This document shows positions 46,380 through 55,303 of a stretch of 64,000 nt of DNA, in pieces (position 1 is the stretch's first letter; every line of letters begins with the position of its first letter). The translations under genes and the position numbers were made by a program. The DNA is taken from positions 1,488,001-1,552,000 of the forward strand of contig NZ_CP062804.1 in the NCBI RefSeq assembly GCF_008801925.2. Reading direction: 5' to 3'. This DNA is from Cupriavidus basilensis. GTDB lineage: Bacteria; Pseudomonadota; Gammaproteobacteria; Burkholderiales; Burkholderiaceae. The notes beneath the pieces were generated by a model. That model was not told where the DNA came from, did no database searches, and was given only the letters and a program-made list of their open reading frames with translations.

Positions 46380-46447
46380 TCTCGGGTTAGTGACACGATC
46401 TGAGTCAGCAAATGGGTTACCGGACACGCCTTGTGTCCGGTTTTTTT
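46380..46447 (+). ncRNA. Candidate Fur-repressed small RNA, about 68 nt
   Basis: The promoter above has its expected start near 46380, and the transcript would run into an intrinsic terminator ending at 46447. The 68-nt body contains no ORF, has G+C-poor single-stranded segments and two GGGTTA repeats (near 46384 and 46414), and is bounded by clear signals at both ends. That is the layout of iron-starvation sRNAs such as RyhB, PrrF, NrrF and the Burkholderia BrrF. No gene lies between promoter and terminator. The targets and homology are not shown here. Confidence 0.72.
46420..46447 (+). terminator. Rho-independent terminator
   Basis: Stem CCGGACAC / GTGTCCGG (8 bp), loop GCCTT, then T7. It ends the candidate sRNA and can also stop readthrough from the gentisate operon before the OPT gene. 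Confidence 0.93.
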
Positions 46448-46607
46448 GTGCCACCGCCTTGCCGTTCCTGCGTCTTGACGTGCCCGCGGAGCGCCGCTTG
46501 CGGTAGCATCTGCCCAGCGCCGGCGGCGTTGTCCTTGCCGCGCGCGCCTTTTTCCTTTTCCTTCGATCCAGCGCCACCGATGCGGCTTGCCCGCATGGGG
46601 GAAGCCA

Positions 46608-48458
46608 ATGACGGCAGTCGGCAGGCCACCGCAAGACGCTAGCTCGCCGGGACACGCAGGGAGGCTCGGTGCCGCTGCCGCCAGTGGCCGGCGCTGGGCA
46701 TGGCTGCCGGAGCAGGGCGGCTGGAAATACTATGCGCTGCTCGGCGCCATCGGGGTCCTTGTCCTCGGCCCGCTGGGCGGGATCGCCGCGGCGTACATGA
46801 ACTTCTCGCTCGGCTTCTTCGTAGGCGGGCAGGTGCTGGCGGGCATTCTCGGCTCCACGGTGACCTACGGGTATGGCGCGGACGGCCGCCATGGCGCGAA
46901 CTATATCCAGACCATTGCCGCATCGGTCGCCGGCATGAGCGGCATGGCCGTGGTGATCCAGGCGATGACCTGGATGGGCCTGCCCGAGCCGCCGATCTGG
47001 CAGTTGATGCTGTACATGCTTTGCGTGGGCATGTTCGGTGTGGGTGTGGGCATGTTGTACACGCCAATCCTGGTCGACCGGCTGCAACTCACCTTTCCCT
47101 CCGGGCTGGCGGTGGCCAATATCCTGCGCGCCCTGACGGATCCGGTGCTGCTCAGGCAGTCGGTGTCGCGGCTGGCTGGCGGCACGGTGCTGGGCATCGT
47201 CAGCGGCATCGGTGCGGCCCGCGTGGAGCGGCTTGCCGCCATCGATTTGTCCGCGTCCACCTTTGGCGCGGGCATGATCGTCGGGGCCCGCATCGGCGTG
47301 GCGGCGCTGGTTGCCGGGCTGGCGGGCCAGGCGCTGATCCCCTTCTTTGTCTCGATCGGCTGGCTGGCGCCGGGCGACCCCTTTCGCAAGATCACCTTCC
47401 TGATTGCGCTCGGCATGATCATGGGCGCCGCGCTGCTCGATATCTCGCTGATCCTGCGCAAGGTGTATCGGCATGGCCGGCAGTTGCCCGCCCGGATACG
47501 GCGCGAACCCGCTGCGGCGGCAGGTGGCGCCAGCCTGTGGCGGATGGTGGCGTGGGTGCTGTTCTGGGGGCTCGCGGTGGTGGCGGTGGGCGTGGGCCTG
47601 CTGCATCAGCCCGCGGGCTACATGGTGCTGGCGGTGCTGCTGGTGTTCGTGTTTGCCATGGTCAACGGTATCTCGGTGGGCATGGTCGACCAGAACCCGA
47701 TTTCTTCCGCCTTCGTGCTGTCCGTGATCCTGATGGCCGCGCTGGGTTTGCGTGACCCGAATGTGGGGCTGATCGCGGCGACGGTGCTGCTGGTCTCGAC
47801 CAGCGAGGCGTGCGACATGCAGCAAGACCGCTCCACCGGCTGGCGGCTCGGCACCAGCCGCACCGTGCAGTTTCGCTTCCAGGTGGCGGGCATCGTTGCC
47901 GGCGCGGTGCTGGCCGTGTTGTTCGCCAGGCTGTTCATGCGGGCGTATCCGGTGCTGGCGCTCGACCAGACTGTGCTCTCGGCCGGCGAGCAGCCCCAGC
48001 ACTGGGCTTCGGCCATGACTTACAAGATCGTCGGCGCGTTGCGCGGCCTGACCAACGACTTGCCGCACCAGCGCACGGCGGTTGTGCTGGGCATCGCTCT
48101 TGGGCTGGCCACGGCGGTGCTGCGCCTCCTGGTCAAGTCGTGGCCGCGCTACCAGCGCTTTGCCCGGGCGGGAAGAAGTGGCAGCGTTGCCGATTTCCTG
48201 CTGGATGCGGTGGTGCTGCCGTCGCCCTATGCCTCGTCCTTTGGCGGATTCGTCAACCTGCCCACCTCGGCGTGGTTTGCGCTGGGCGGCGTCGTGGCCA
48301 GCGTGCTCAACCGCTTGCGCAAGCCCGGGGACGCGCCGGATGCCTTGCCCGAGGACATGAGCACGACATCGCTGGTGGGGGGCGGGTTGATCGCAGGGGA
48401 TGCGCTGGCGGCAGTCGGGCTGGGCATCGCGGGGCTGCTGTTTACGGCTTTGGGCTAG
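46608..48458 (+). CDS. OPT-family oligopeptide/metal-complex transporter
   Basis: A 616-residue polytopic inner-membrane protein of the OPT superfamily. It has roughly fourteen to sixteen hydrophobic segments and the OPT-like stretches ANILRALTDPVLLR near 170, DISLILRK near 285 and NGISVGMVDQNPISSAF near 360. OPT proteins carry peptides, glutathione-like compounds or metal-siderophore complexes by proton symport. I start at ATG 46608, which has a strong GGGGGAAG site; a TTG at 46587 in frame is less likely. It lies 160 bases past the terminator, so its promoter is separate from the Fur box unless readthrough occurs. Metal transport is possible but not shown. Confidence 0.82.
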   Translation: MTAVGRPPQDASSPGHAGRLGAAAASGRRWAWLPEQGGWKYYALLGAIGVLVLGPLGGIAAAYMNFSLGFFVGGQVLAGILGSTVTYGYGADGRHGANYIQTIAASVAGMSGMAVVIQAMTWMGLPEPPIWQLMLYMLCVGMFGVGVGMLYTPILVDRLQLTFPSGLAVANILRALTDPVLLRQSVSRLAGGTVLGIVSGIGAARVERLAAIDLSASTFGAGMIVGARIGVAALVAGLAGQALIPFFVSIGWLAPGDPFRKITFLIALGMIMGAALLDISLILRKVYRHGRQLPARIRREPAAAAGGASLWRMVAWVLFWGLAVVAVGVGLLHQPAGYMVLAVLLVFVFAMVNGISVGMVDQNPISSAFVLSVILMAALGLRDPNVGLIAATVLLVSTSEACDMQQDRSTGWRLGTSRTVQFRFQVAGIVAGAVLAVLFARLFMRAYPVLALDQTVLSAGEQPQHWASAMTYKIVGALRGLTNDLPHQRTAVVLGIALGLATAVLRLLVKSWPRYQRFARAGRSGSVADFLLDAVVLPSPYASSFGGFVNLPTSAWFALGGVVASVLNRLRKPGDAPDALPEDMSTTSLVGGGLIAGDALAAVGLGIAGLLFTALG

Positions 48459-48766
48459 CGCATGTGAGAAATCGATGACCAGCGTGCCGTTTCTGCCATT
48501 TGGTGCGAAGCCCAGCCCCGTGTTCAATTCTTTTGAGAGAGATCTGAATTCTTTATCCGGGATGGAGAGGCCATGCCGGAGGTGAGTGGTTGTGGCGCAG
48601 AATAGGCCGAGGCAGCCGGGGGGAAACCTGGCAGCGTGGACATGCATGCCAATGAACGCCACGGAGCTTCCCAGGACGCCGACACATTGAACGCCCTCGA
48701 CACCCCCCTCAACGTCATTGATGCGCCCGTCGCCGGCAGCATGCGGCGCGTCTGCGGAGCCGGCCG
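48459..48766. other. Gap before the Mrp operon, no gene recognised
   Basis: A 308-base gap. AATTCTTT occurs at 48526 and again at 48547, 21 bases apart (two helical turns), in an AT-rich patch that may hold the Mrp operon promoter or an operator. No clear -35/-10 pair was found. Confidence 0.4.
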
Positions 48767-51592
48767 ATGGTGATGGCCTGGTTGATCGCGCTTCCCTTGC
48801 TGGCCGCGTTGCTGTTGTTGCCGGTGCGGCGCCGTGTACGCTTTCTGGCCACGCCCATCGTGGTGGGCACGCCGTTGCTTGGCCTTGGCTTGCTGCTCAG
48901 CGTGCGCAGCGCGGTGTTCGAGGGCCGCACCATTGCCTGGCGCCAGCCCTGGCTCGAGGACATCGGGCTAAGCCTCAGCCTGCGGCTGGACGGCCTGGCC
49001 TACGTGTTTGCGCTGCTGGTGCTGGGCATCGGCTTGCTGGTCATCCTTTATGCGCGCCACTACCTGCCGCGCAGCGAATCCACCGTACGTTTCTTCTCCC
49101 TGCTGCTGCTGTTCATGGCGGCGATGCTGGGCGTGGTGCTGTCCAGCAACCTGCTGCTGCTGGCGGTGTTCTGGGAGATGACCAGCATCGTGTCCTTCCT
49201 GCTGATCGGCTTCTGGTCCTATCGCTCCGATGCGCGCAAGGGCGCGCGCATGGCGCTGACGGTGACCGGCGGAGGCGGGCTGGCGTTGCTGGCCGGCGTG
49301 CTGTTGCTCGGGCATATCTGCGGCAGCATGGAGCTCTCCGTGGTGCTGGCCCAGGCCGGCACCGTGCAGCGCCACCCGCTGTATCCGGTGATGCTGAGCC
49401 TGATCTTGCTGGCGGCGTTTACCAAGTCCGCGCAGTTTCCCTTCAGTTTCTGGCTGCCGCACGCGATGGCGGCGCCCACGCCGGTGTCCGCCTACCTGCA
49501 TTCCGCCACGATGGTCAAGGCTGGCGTCTTCCTGCTGGCGCGGCTGTATCCGGTGCTGGACGGCACCAACTGGTGGTTCTACATGGTCAGCCTCACCGGC
49601 CTTGCCACGCTGGTGCTTGGCGCGGGCATGGCCTTGCTGCAACGGGACCTCAAAGGCCTGCTGGCGTATTCCACCATCAGCCATCTTGGCCTGATCACGC
49701 TGCTGTTCGGCCTGGACACGCAGCTGAGCACGGTGGCCGCGCTGTTCCACATCATCAACCATGCGGTGTTCAAGGCATCGCTATTCATGGCGGCGGGCAT
49801 CATCGACCATGAGACCGGCACGCGCGACCTGCAACGGCTGCGGGGCCTGCGCCGCTATATGCCGCACACCGCGTTGCTGGCCATCGTGGCGTCGCTCTCG
49901 ATGGCGGGCGTGCCCCTGTTCAACGGCTTCCTGAGCAAGGAGATGTTCTTCGGCGAGACGCTCGCACAGGGCCTGCTGGGGGATTTCAACTGGATCATCC
50001 CGGCGGCGGCGACCGTTGCCGGGGCGTTGACGGTGGCGTACTCGCTGCGCTTTATCTACGGCGTGTTCTTTGGCGGCGAGCCGGACGACCTGCCGAACTA
50101 TCCGCCACATGAGCCGCCGCGCTCCATGAAGATTCCGGTGGAGGTGCTGGTTGCCATCTGCCTTGTGGTCGGGCTGTTCCCGGCGTATACGGTGGGGCCC
50201 TTGCTGGCGACGGCCGCCCTGGCCACGCTGGGCGGGCCGCTGCCGCAATACAGCCTCAGCTTGTGGCATGGCGTCAATCTGCCGCTGGTGATGAGCCTGC
50301 TCTCGATGGGCGGCGGCAGCGTGCTGTTCTTCTTGCGGCGCAATGCTTTTCATCGGACGCAAGCGCGTTTTGCCCATCTGAACGCGCGCGATGCGTTCGA
50401 GGCTGGCATCGACAGCCTGGCGCGGATGGCCGGGCGCATCACCGGCGCATTCGAGACCGGCTCGCTGCAAGGCTACCTGGCGTGGATGCTGGCCGCCATG
50501 CTGCTGATTCCCGCCGTCTTCCTGTCCGACCTGGACACGCTGGCTGGCCCGGTGCCAGCGATGCCGCTCGACCTCCTGACGGTGGCGGGGATGGGTTTGC
50601 TGGGGCTGTCGGCGATCGGCGTGGTGATTGCCCACCGGCAACGGCTGAACGCGCTTGTGCTGTTGAGCGCGTGCGGCTTGCTGGTGGCGCTGCTGTTTAC
50701 GCGCTTCTCGGCGCCGGACCTGGCGCTGACGCAGGTCTCGGTCGAGGTCGTCACGATCCTGCTGCTGGTGCTGGCCTTGTATTTCCTGCCTGTTGACCGG
50801 CCGGATTCGTCCTCGGTGGGCCGGCATGTGCGCGACGGCTGCCTGGCGCTGGGCGGCGGCACGCTGCTGGCCATTCTGGCCTACGCGGTGATGACCCGGC
50901 CTTACGACGCGATCTCGTCGTTCTTCCTGGCCAACAGCGTGGAAGGTGGCGGTGGCCATAATGTGGTCAACGTGATCCTGGTGGACTTCCGCGGCTTCGA
51001 TACGATGGGCGAGATCTGCGTGCTGCTGGTCGCCGGCCTGGCGGTGCAGGCGCTGCTCAAGGGCATGCGCCTGACAGCGCCGCCAGCGGGGCCCAACGGG
51101 CTGCCATGGTCAAGCCAGAGCCATCCCTTGCTGCTCGCCATCCTGGCCCGGCTGATGTTGCCGCTGACCATGCTGGTCGCGGTCTTCGTGCTGCTGCGCG
51201 GGCACAACCTGCCGGGCGGCGGCTTTATCGCCGCGCTGATCACGGCGGTGGCCTTGCTGCTGCAGTATGTGGCCAGCGGCGTGCTGTGGACGCAGGCGCG
51301 CATCGCGCTGAACTATCGCGCGCTGGCCGGTGGCGGCATCCTGGTGGCGGGGCTGACCGGCCTGGGCAGCTGGGCGTTTGGTTTTCCGTTCCTGACCACG
51401 GCCTTCGGCCATTTCCGCATACCGGTGCTGGGAGAAATCGAACTGGCAACCGCCATGGTGTTTGACCTTGGCGTTTATTTCACGGTGGTAGGCACGACCT
51501 TGCTGATCGTGTCCCACCTCGGTGTGCGCGACAAGCGCGTCAATGCCGGCGGCAATGGCAATGGCAATGGCAATGCAAGGGAGGGGGACTGA
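48767..51592 (+). CDS. Na+/H+ antiporter subunit A/B fusion (MrpA/PhaAB)
   Basis: A 941-residue inner-membrane protein and the largest subunit of the Mrp/Mnh/Pha complex. It exchanges monovalent cations for protons and resembles the ND5 subunit of Complex I. The N-terminal part (about 1-480) contains the ND5-like proton-path helix MTSIVSFLLIGFW, Lys at AAFTKSAQFPFSFWLPHAM and the HSATMVKAGVF helix. The C-terminal part (about 780-930; GGFIAALITAVALLLQYV, then FDLGVYFTVVGTTLLIVSHLG) is the MrpB domain, so the A and B subunits are fused as in the rhizobial PhaAB type. A GGCAAT hexamer repeated four times (51551-51574) encodes a Gly-Asn tail. Confidence 0.95.
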   Translation: MVMAWLIALPLLAALLLLPVRRRVRFLATPIVVGTPLLGLGLLLSVRSAVFEGRTIAWRQPWLEDIGLSLSLRLDGLAYVFALLVLGIGLLVILYARHYLPRSESTVRFFSLLLLFMAAMLGVVLSSNLLLLAVFWEMTSIVSFLLIGFWSYRSDARKGARMALTVTGGGGLALLAGVLLLGHICGSMELSVVLAQAGTVQRHPLYPVMLSLILLAAFTKSAQFPFSFWLPHAMAAPTPVSAYLHSATMVKAGVFLLARLYPVLDGTNWWFYMVSLTGLATLVLGAGMALLQRDLKGLLAYSTISHLGLITLLFGLDTQLSTVAALFHIINHAVFKASLFMAAGIIDHETGTRDLQRLRGLRRYMPHTALLAIVASLSMAGVPLFNGFLSKEMFFGETLAQGLLGDFNWIIPAAATVAGALTVAYSLRFIYGVFFGGEPDDLPNYPPHEPPRSMKIPVEVLVAICLVVGLFPAYTVGPLLATAALATLGGPLPQYSLSLWHGVNLPLVMSLLSMGGGSVLFFLRRNAFHRTQARFAHLNARDAFEAGIDSLARMAGRITGAFETGSLQGYLAWMLAAMLLIPAVFLSDLDTLAGPVPAMPLDLLTVAGMGLLGLSAIGVVIAHRQRLNALVLLSACGLLVALLFTRFSAPDLALTQVSVEVVTILLLVLALYFLPVDRPDSSSVGRHVRDGCLALGGGTLLAILAYAVMTRPYDAISSFFLANSVEGGGGHNVVNVILVDFRGFDTMGEICVLLVAGLAVQALLKGMRLTAPPAGPNGLPWSSQSHPLLLAILARLMLPLTMLVAVFVLLRGHNLPGGGFIAALITAVALLLQYVASGVLWTQARIALNYRALAGGGILVAGLTGLGSWAFGFPFLTTAFGHFRIPVLGEIELATAMVFDLGVYFTVVGTTLLIVSHLGVRDKRVNAGGNGNGNGNAREGD

Positions 51593-51987
51593 TGGAAGCC
51601 GTCTACGCCGGCACGGTCGGCATCCTGATGGCCTGCGGCATCTACCTGCTGCTGCGTGCCCGCACGTTTTCCGTGGTGGTGGGGCTGGCGCTGATCTCGT
51701 ACGCCGTGAGCCTGTTCCTGCTGGGGATGGGGCGGCTCTCCACCGGCCGCCCGCCGATCATTGCCACGGGCGCGCAGTATGCCGATCCGCTGCCGCAAGG
51801 CCTCGTGCTGACGGCCATCGTCATCGGCTTTGCCATGACGGCATTCGCGGTGGTGCTGGCTTTGCGCTCGCTCGGCATCACGGGCAGCGATCATGTGGAC
51901 GGCAGGGAGGCGGGCCCGGCGCAGGGCGAGCCGCCGGCGGCCGGCACCGCCGGCACCCCCGCCACCGACAGGGCGGGCGGCCAATGA
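51592..51987 (+). CDS. Na+/H+ antiporter subunit C (MrpC/PhaC)
   Basis: A 131-residue small membrane subunit homologous to NuoK of Complex I. It has three hydrophobic segments (about 5-25, 27-48, 70-95) with the conserved Gly-rich VVGLALISYAVSLFLLGMG, followed by a hydrophilic Pro/Gly-rich tail of about 30 residues that is longer than usual. Its ATG overlaps the stop of the A/B gene (TGATG) and its stop overlaps the D-subunit start (ATGA), which shows translational coupling within the antiporter operon. Confidence 0.93.
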   Translation: MEAVYAGTVGILMACGIYLLLRARTFSVVVGLALISYAVSLFLLGMGRLSTGRPPIIATGAQYADPLPQGLVLTAIVIGFAMTAFAVVLALRSLGITGSDHVDGREAGPAQGEPPAAGTAGTPATDRAGGQ

Positions 51988-53516
51988 CCCACAGCCTCCA
52001 GCTGTCGATCCTCCTGCCCATCCTGCTGCCGATGTTTGCCGGCGGCCTGCTGGTGGCCGCGCCGGCGCGCTGGGCACGGGCCCAGCGCGTGCTGAGCACC
52101 GCGGTCACGCTGCTGTTGCTGCCGGTCGCGGCGTGCATGGTCAGCGTGGCGGCTACCGGCGCCATCATGGTCGATCACATCGGAAACTGGCCGGCGCCGT
52201 TTGGCATCGTGCTCCAGCTCGACCGGCTGGGTGCCCTGATGCTGTTGCTGACCGCGGTGCTGGGCGCGGCCGCCGTGGTGGCGGCGGGCCGGGGCGATGC
52301 GCGCCTCGGACGGCATTTCCATGCGTTGTTCCAGTTCCAGCTGATGGGGTTGAACGGCGCCTTCCTGGCCGGCGACCTGTTCAATCTCTTCGTCTTCTTC
52401 GAGATCCTGCTGATCGCCTCCTATGCCTTGCTGCTGCATGGCGGCGGGCGGGCACGCATCGGCGCCGGGCTGCACTACGTCGTGCTGAACCTGGCCGGAT
52501 CCGCTTTCTTCCTGATCGCGATCGGCGTGCTGTACGGGCTGAGCGGCACGCTTAACCTGGCGCATATGGGTGTGCGGCTGGCCGGGCTGGCGCCGGCCGA
52601 TGTGCCGCTGGCCACGGCGGCGGGCGTCATGCTGATGCTGGTCTTCGCGCTCAAGGCCGCGCTGTTTCCCATGGTTTTCTGGCTGCCCAAGGCCTATGCC
52701 AGCGCCACGGGCTCGGCCGCGGCGCTGTTCGCCATCATGACCAAGGTGGGCATCTATGCCATCCTGCGCTGCGCCGCGCTGGTTTTCGATGCCCCGTATG
52801 GCATGCTGGGCGTGTTCCTGCATGACTGGGTGTGGTGGCTGGCCCTTGCCACCATGGCGTTCGGCGCCCTGGGCGCGCTGGCCGCCCCGAACCTCAAATC
52901 GCTGACCTGCTACCTTGTGCTGGCATCGGTAGGGCTGCTGGCGGCCAGCGTGTCGATGCAGACAGCGCAGAGCTGGGCGGGCGCGCTGTATTACCTGCTC
53001 AGCACCACGCTGTGCACGGCGGCACTGTTCCTGCTGGCGGATGCGCTGGAGCCGGCGCCGCCTGCCGCCCCAGCGCGCGAGCCGGTGGCGGTGGTCCGTG
53101 GCTCGCGGCTGGCCGGCTTGCTGTTCCTGGTCGCGGCGGTGGCGGCGATCGGCTTGCCCCCGCTATCCGGCTTCATCGGCAAGGTCATGGTCATGCGCAG
53201 TGCCTCGCTGCCGGCGGCGGCCGTGTTGTGGCCTTGCATCCTGCTGTCCAGCCTGGCGTTGCTGATCGCGGTCAGCCGCACGGGCACGCGCCTGTTGTGG
53301 CGCTTGCCTCAGGATCACGATCCGGAGCGCCATGGCGCCTGCCAGCGCATGGCGCCCGACGGCTGGAAGCTGGGCTGCTGCGCGTTCCTGCTGGCCTGCA
53401 GCTTGGCGCTGGTCGTGTGCGCACGTCCGCTGAGCCAGTACCTTGCCGACACGTCCGCCCAGTTGTTCGACCGTGGCGCGTACCTGCGCGCGGTGCTGCC
53501 GCCCGGGGGAGGCTGA
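51984..53516 (+). CDS. Na+/H+ antiporter subunit D (MrpD/PhaD)
   Basis: A 510-residue polytopic membrane subunit homologous to NuoM/NuoN of Complex I. The hallmark NLFVFFEILLIASYALLL (about 130-147) has the conserved Glu of the proton channel, and FALKAALFPMVFWLPKAYASA (about 219-239) has the conserved Lys. It works with subunit A in cation/proton exchange. The frame is open from 51522 but the ATG at 51984 overlaps the C-subunit stop and gives the usual N-terminus. Confidence 0.95.
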   Translation: MTHSLQLSILLPILLPMFAGGLLVAAPARWARAQRVLSTAVTLLLLPVAACMVSVAATGAIMVDHIGNWPAPFGIVLQLDRLGALMLLLTAVLGAAAVVAAGRGDARLGRHFHALFQFQLMGLNGAFLAGDLFNLFVFFEILLIASYALLLHGGGRARIGAGLHYVVLNLAGSAFFLIAIGVLYGLSGTLNLAHMGVRLAGLAPADVPLATAAGVMLMLVFALKAALFPMVFWLPKAYASATGSAAALFAIMTKVGIYAILRCAALVFDAPYGMLGVFLHDWVWWLALATMAFGALGALAAPNLKSLTCYLVLASVGLLAASVSMQTAQSWAGALYYLLSTTLCTAALFLLADALEPAPPAAPAREPVAVVRGSRLAGLLFLVAAVAAIGLPPLSGFIGKVMVMRSASLPAAAVLWPCILLSSLALLIAVSRTGTRLLWRLPQDHDPERHGACQRMAPDGWKLGCCAFLLACSLALVVCARPLSQYLADTSAQLFDRGAYLRAVLPPGGG

Positions 53517-53520
53517 CACC

Positions 53521-54024
53521 ATGTGGAAACGCTTGTTCCCGCATCCTTGGCTCAGCCTGGCGCTGCTGGCAATCTGGCTGCTGCTGGCCAATAGCGCATC
53601 GCCAGGCAACCTGGCGCTGGGTGCCTTCCTCGGCTGGGCATTTTCGCTGCGGATCGGAGCACGGCTCTGGCTGCGGCCGGTGCGGGTGTCTCGTCCCGAC
53701 CTGATGCTGCGCTTGTTCGTGCATGTGCTCATCGACATCGTGGTGGCCAATGTGGAAGTCGCCATCCTGGTGCTGGGGCCGGTGTCCCGGCTGCGCCCGG
53801 CCTTTATCCAGGTGCCGATCGATGTCGAACACGAGCTGGCGCTGTCCGCGCTGATCAGCATCGTGTCGCTCAGCCCTGGCACCTTGTGCGCCGAACTCAG
53901 CGACGACCGCCGCCGCCTGCTGGTGCATGTGCTGGATCTCGACGATGAGGCCGGCCTGGTCGCGCTGATCAAGACGCGCTACGAGACACCGTTAAGGGAG
54001 ATATTCGAATGCTTGCCGTCGTGA
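53521..54024 (+). CDS. Na+/H+ antiporter subunit E (MrpE/PhaE)
   Basis: A 167-residue membrane subunit with two hydrophobic helices near the start (about 9-25, 29-47), a third (about 62-88; LFVHVLIDIVVANVEVAILVLG) and a soluble C-terminal part ending in DDEAGLVALIKTRYETPL. The pattern SLSPGTLCAELSDDRRRLLVHVL is characteristic of MrpE. It starts 4 bases after the D-subunit stop and overlaps the F-subunit gene by 16 bases, so it is tightly coupled. Its biochemical role within the complex is not settled in the family. Confidence 0.93.
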   Translation: MWKRLFPHPWLSLALLAIWLLLANSASPGNLALGAFLGWAFSLRIGARLWLRPVRVSRPDLMLRLFVHVLIDIVVANVEVAILVLGPVSRLRPAFIQVPIDVEHELALSALISIVSLSPGTLCAELSDDRRRLLVHVLDLDDEAGLVALIKTRYETPLREIFECLPS

Positions 54025-54284
54025 TGCCGATTTCGCTGGCGATCCTCGGAGTTGCCTGCTTGCTGACCTTTATCCGCCTGGTGCGCGGCCCGGGCCTGCC
54101 CGACCGCATCGTGGCGCTCGATACGCTCAATATCAATGCCATCGCGCTGATCATGGTGTTCGGCATCTGGCTGCGCTCGGCGCTGTTTTTCGAGATTGCG
54201 CTGCTGATCGCGGTGATGGGCTTCATTGGCACCGTCGCGCTGACCAAGTACCTGCAGCGCGGCGACATCATCGAACTCAAGTAA
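54009..54284 (+). CDS. Na+/H+ antiporter subunit F (MrpF/PhaF)
   Basis: A 91-residue, three-helix membrane subunit. Its RLVRGPGLPDRIVALDTLNIN segment (about 22-42) carries the conserved Asp-Arg pair of MrpF. It overlaps the E-subunit gene by 16 bases. It is needed for a working seven-subunit-type complex; here the A and B subunits are fused, giving six genes. Confidence 0.93.
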   Translation: MLAVVMPISLAILGVACLLTFIRLVRGPGLPDRIVALDTLNINAIALIMVFGIWLRSALFFEIALLIAVMGFIGTVALTKYLQRGDIIELK

Positions 54285-54302
54285 CCGGCACCGGGAGCCC
54301 CA

Positions 54303-54716
54303 ATGGACTCGATGAGCCCCTTCGCGGAAATCGCCACCTGCGCGCTGCTGCTGATCGGCAGCATCTTTACCCTGGCCGGCGCCATCGGCCTCGTCCGGCT
54401 GCCTGACTTCTTCATGCGCCTGCACGGCCCGACCAAGTCGACCACGCTTGGCGTTGGCGGCGTGGTGTTGGCGTCGGTGGTGTTCTTCAGCAACCAAGGC
54501 GACGGCCTGAGCCTGAATGCGTTGCTGGTGACTGCCTTCCTGTTTCTTACCGCGCCGATCAGTGCCCATATGCTGGCCAAGGCGGCCATGCAGCAGCGCC
54601 TGCCGGTAGACCCGCGCACGCGCGGGCGATTGTGGGATGCGCAGGACCGGGAGCGCAGCGAAGCGCCGGCGCAGGGCGCGCAGCCCGCTGTGCCCCGGGA
54701 CGCTCGGGGCAACTGA
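54303..54716 (+). CDS. Na+/H+ antiporter subunit G (MrpG/PhaG)
   Basis: A 137-residue membrane subunit with three hydrophobic helices (about 10-30, 45-63, 72-95). The segment GLVRLPDFFMRLHGPTKSTTLG (Arg-Leu-Pro-Asp then His-Gly-Pro-Thr-Lys) is typical of MrpG. A hydrophilic C-terminal tail of about 35 residues follows the last helix. It is the last gene of the antiporter operon and converges with the HiPIP gene, 18 bases between stops. Confidence 0.93.
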   Translation: MDSMSPFAEIATCALLLIGSIFTLAGAIGLVRLPDFFMRLHGPTKSTTLGVGGVVLASVVFFSNQGDGLSLNALLVTAFLFLTAPISAHMLAKAAMQQRLPVDPRTRGRLWDAQDRERSEAPAQGAQPAVPRDARGN

Positions 54717-54734
54717 GCCTGCAGCCTTCGGTCG

Positions 54735-55052
54735 TTACCCCTGTTCCCACGAACTGCACCATCCGGCGGCTGCGACCTGCTTGTCGCCAAACAGCACGCA
54801 GCCGCCCGTCGCCGGGTTGGCGCCCTCCTGGAACAGCTGGCAGTTGGCGCAGGTCTGGCTGGTGGCATGCCTGGGATATTTCGCCTGGTCTACCTTGCGG
54901 GTATCCGCCTTGTAGCCCAGCTTGACCGCCTGCGGGTCGGCCTCGTCGAGCGAGGGCGCGGCGGCGTAAGCGCCACGCCAGGCCGGGACGGCGGCAAGGC
55001 TTGCGACAACCGCCACCGGCATTGTTTTCATGAATTGACGGCGGGAGGACAT
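54735..55052 (-). CDS. High-potential iron-sulfur protein (HiPIP)
   Basis: A 105-residue periplasmic electron carrier. A Tat signal (SRRQFMK, residues 3-9) with a hydrophobic core to about residue 30 exports the folded protein. The four cluster ligands are C68, C71, C85 and C99 in the HiPIP spacing C-x2-C, 13 residues, then 13 more, with the typical YKADTRKVD and GWCSSW surroundings. It binds one [4Fe-4S] cluster cycling between +3 and +2. In nonphotosynthetic betaproteobacteria it feeds oxidases or reductases. The frame extends to 55217 but ATG 55052 starts the Tat signal and has AGGAAG upstream. Confidence 0.94.
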   Translation of the reverse strand: MSSRRQFMKTMPVAVVASLAAVPAWRGAYAAAPSLDEADPQAVKLGYKADTRKVDQAKYPRHATSQTCANCQLFQEGANPATGGCVLFGDKQVAAAGWCSSWEQG

Positions 55053-55303
55053 GGGGCTTCCTTTTTTCTGTGGGCCGGCGGATATTTTGCGGGGTGTTTC
55101 GGCAGCGGGGTGTTTCGGCATCCGGCGGGGCGATTGTGGCACAGGCGCTGCTGGCTGGTTGCGGGTTGATGCGGCGCCAACCCATCCGAGCGCTTCGCCG
55201 CGCCATATCTGTGGCAAACTCGGCGCTAACTTTTTTTGTGCCTGCGCCGCTGGCGCGCATTCAATCCCAAGCCCTTAAGCCCTCATCAAGTCCAATCAAG
55301 CCC

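Noticed and set aside
46353..48662. 769-codon minus-strand frame
   Set aside because: Antisense to the OPT gene and the Fur box; no domain and no ribosome site.
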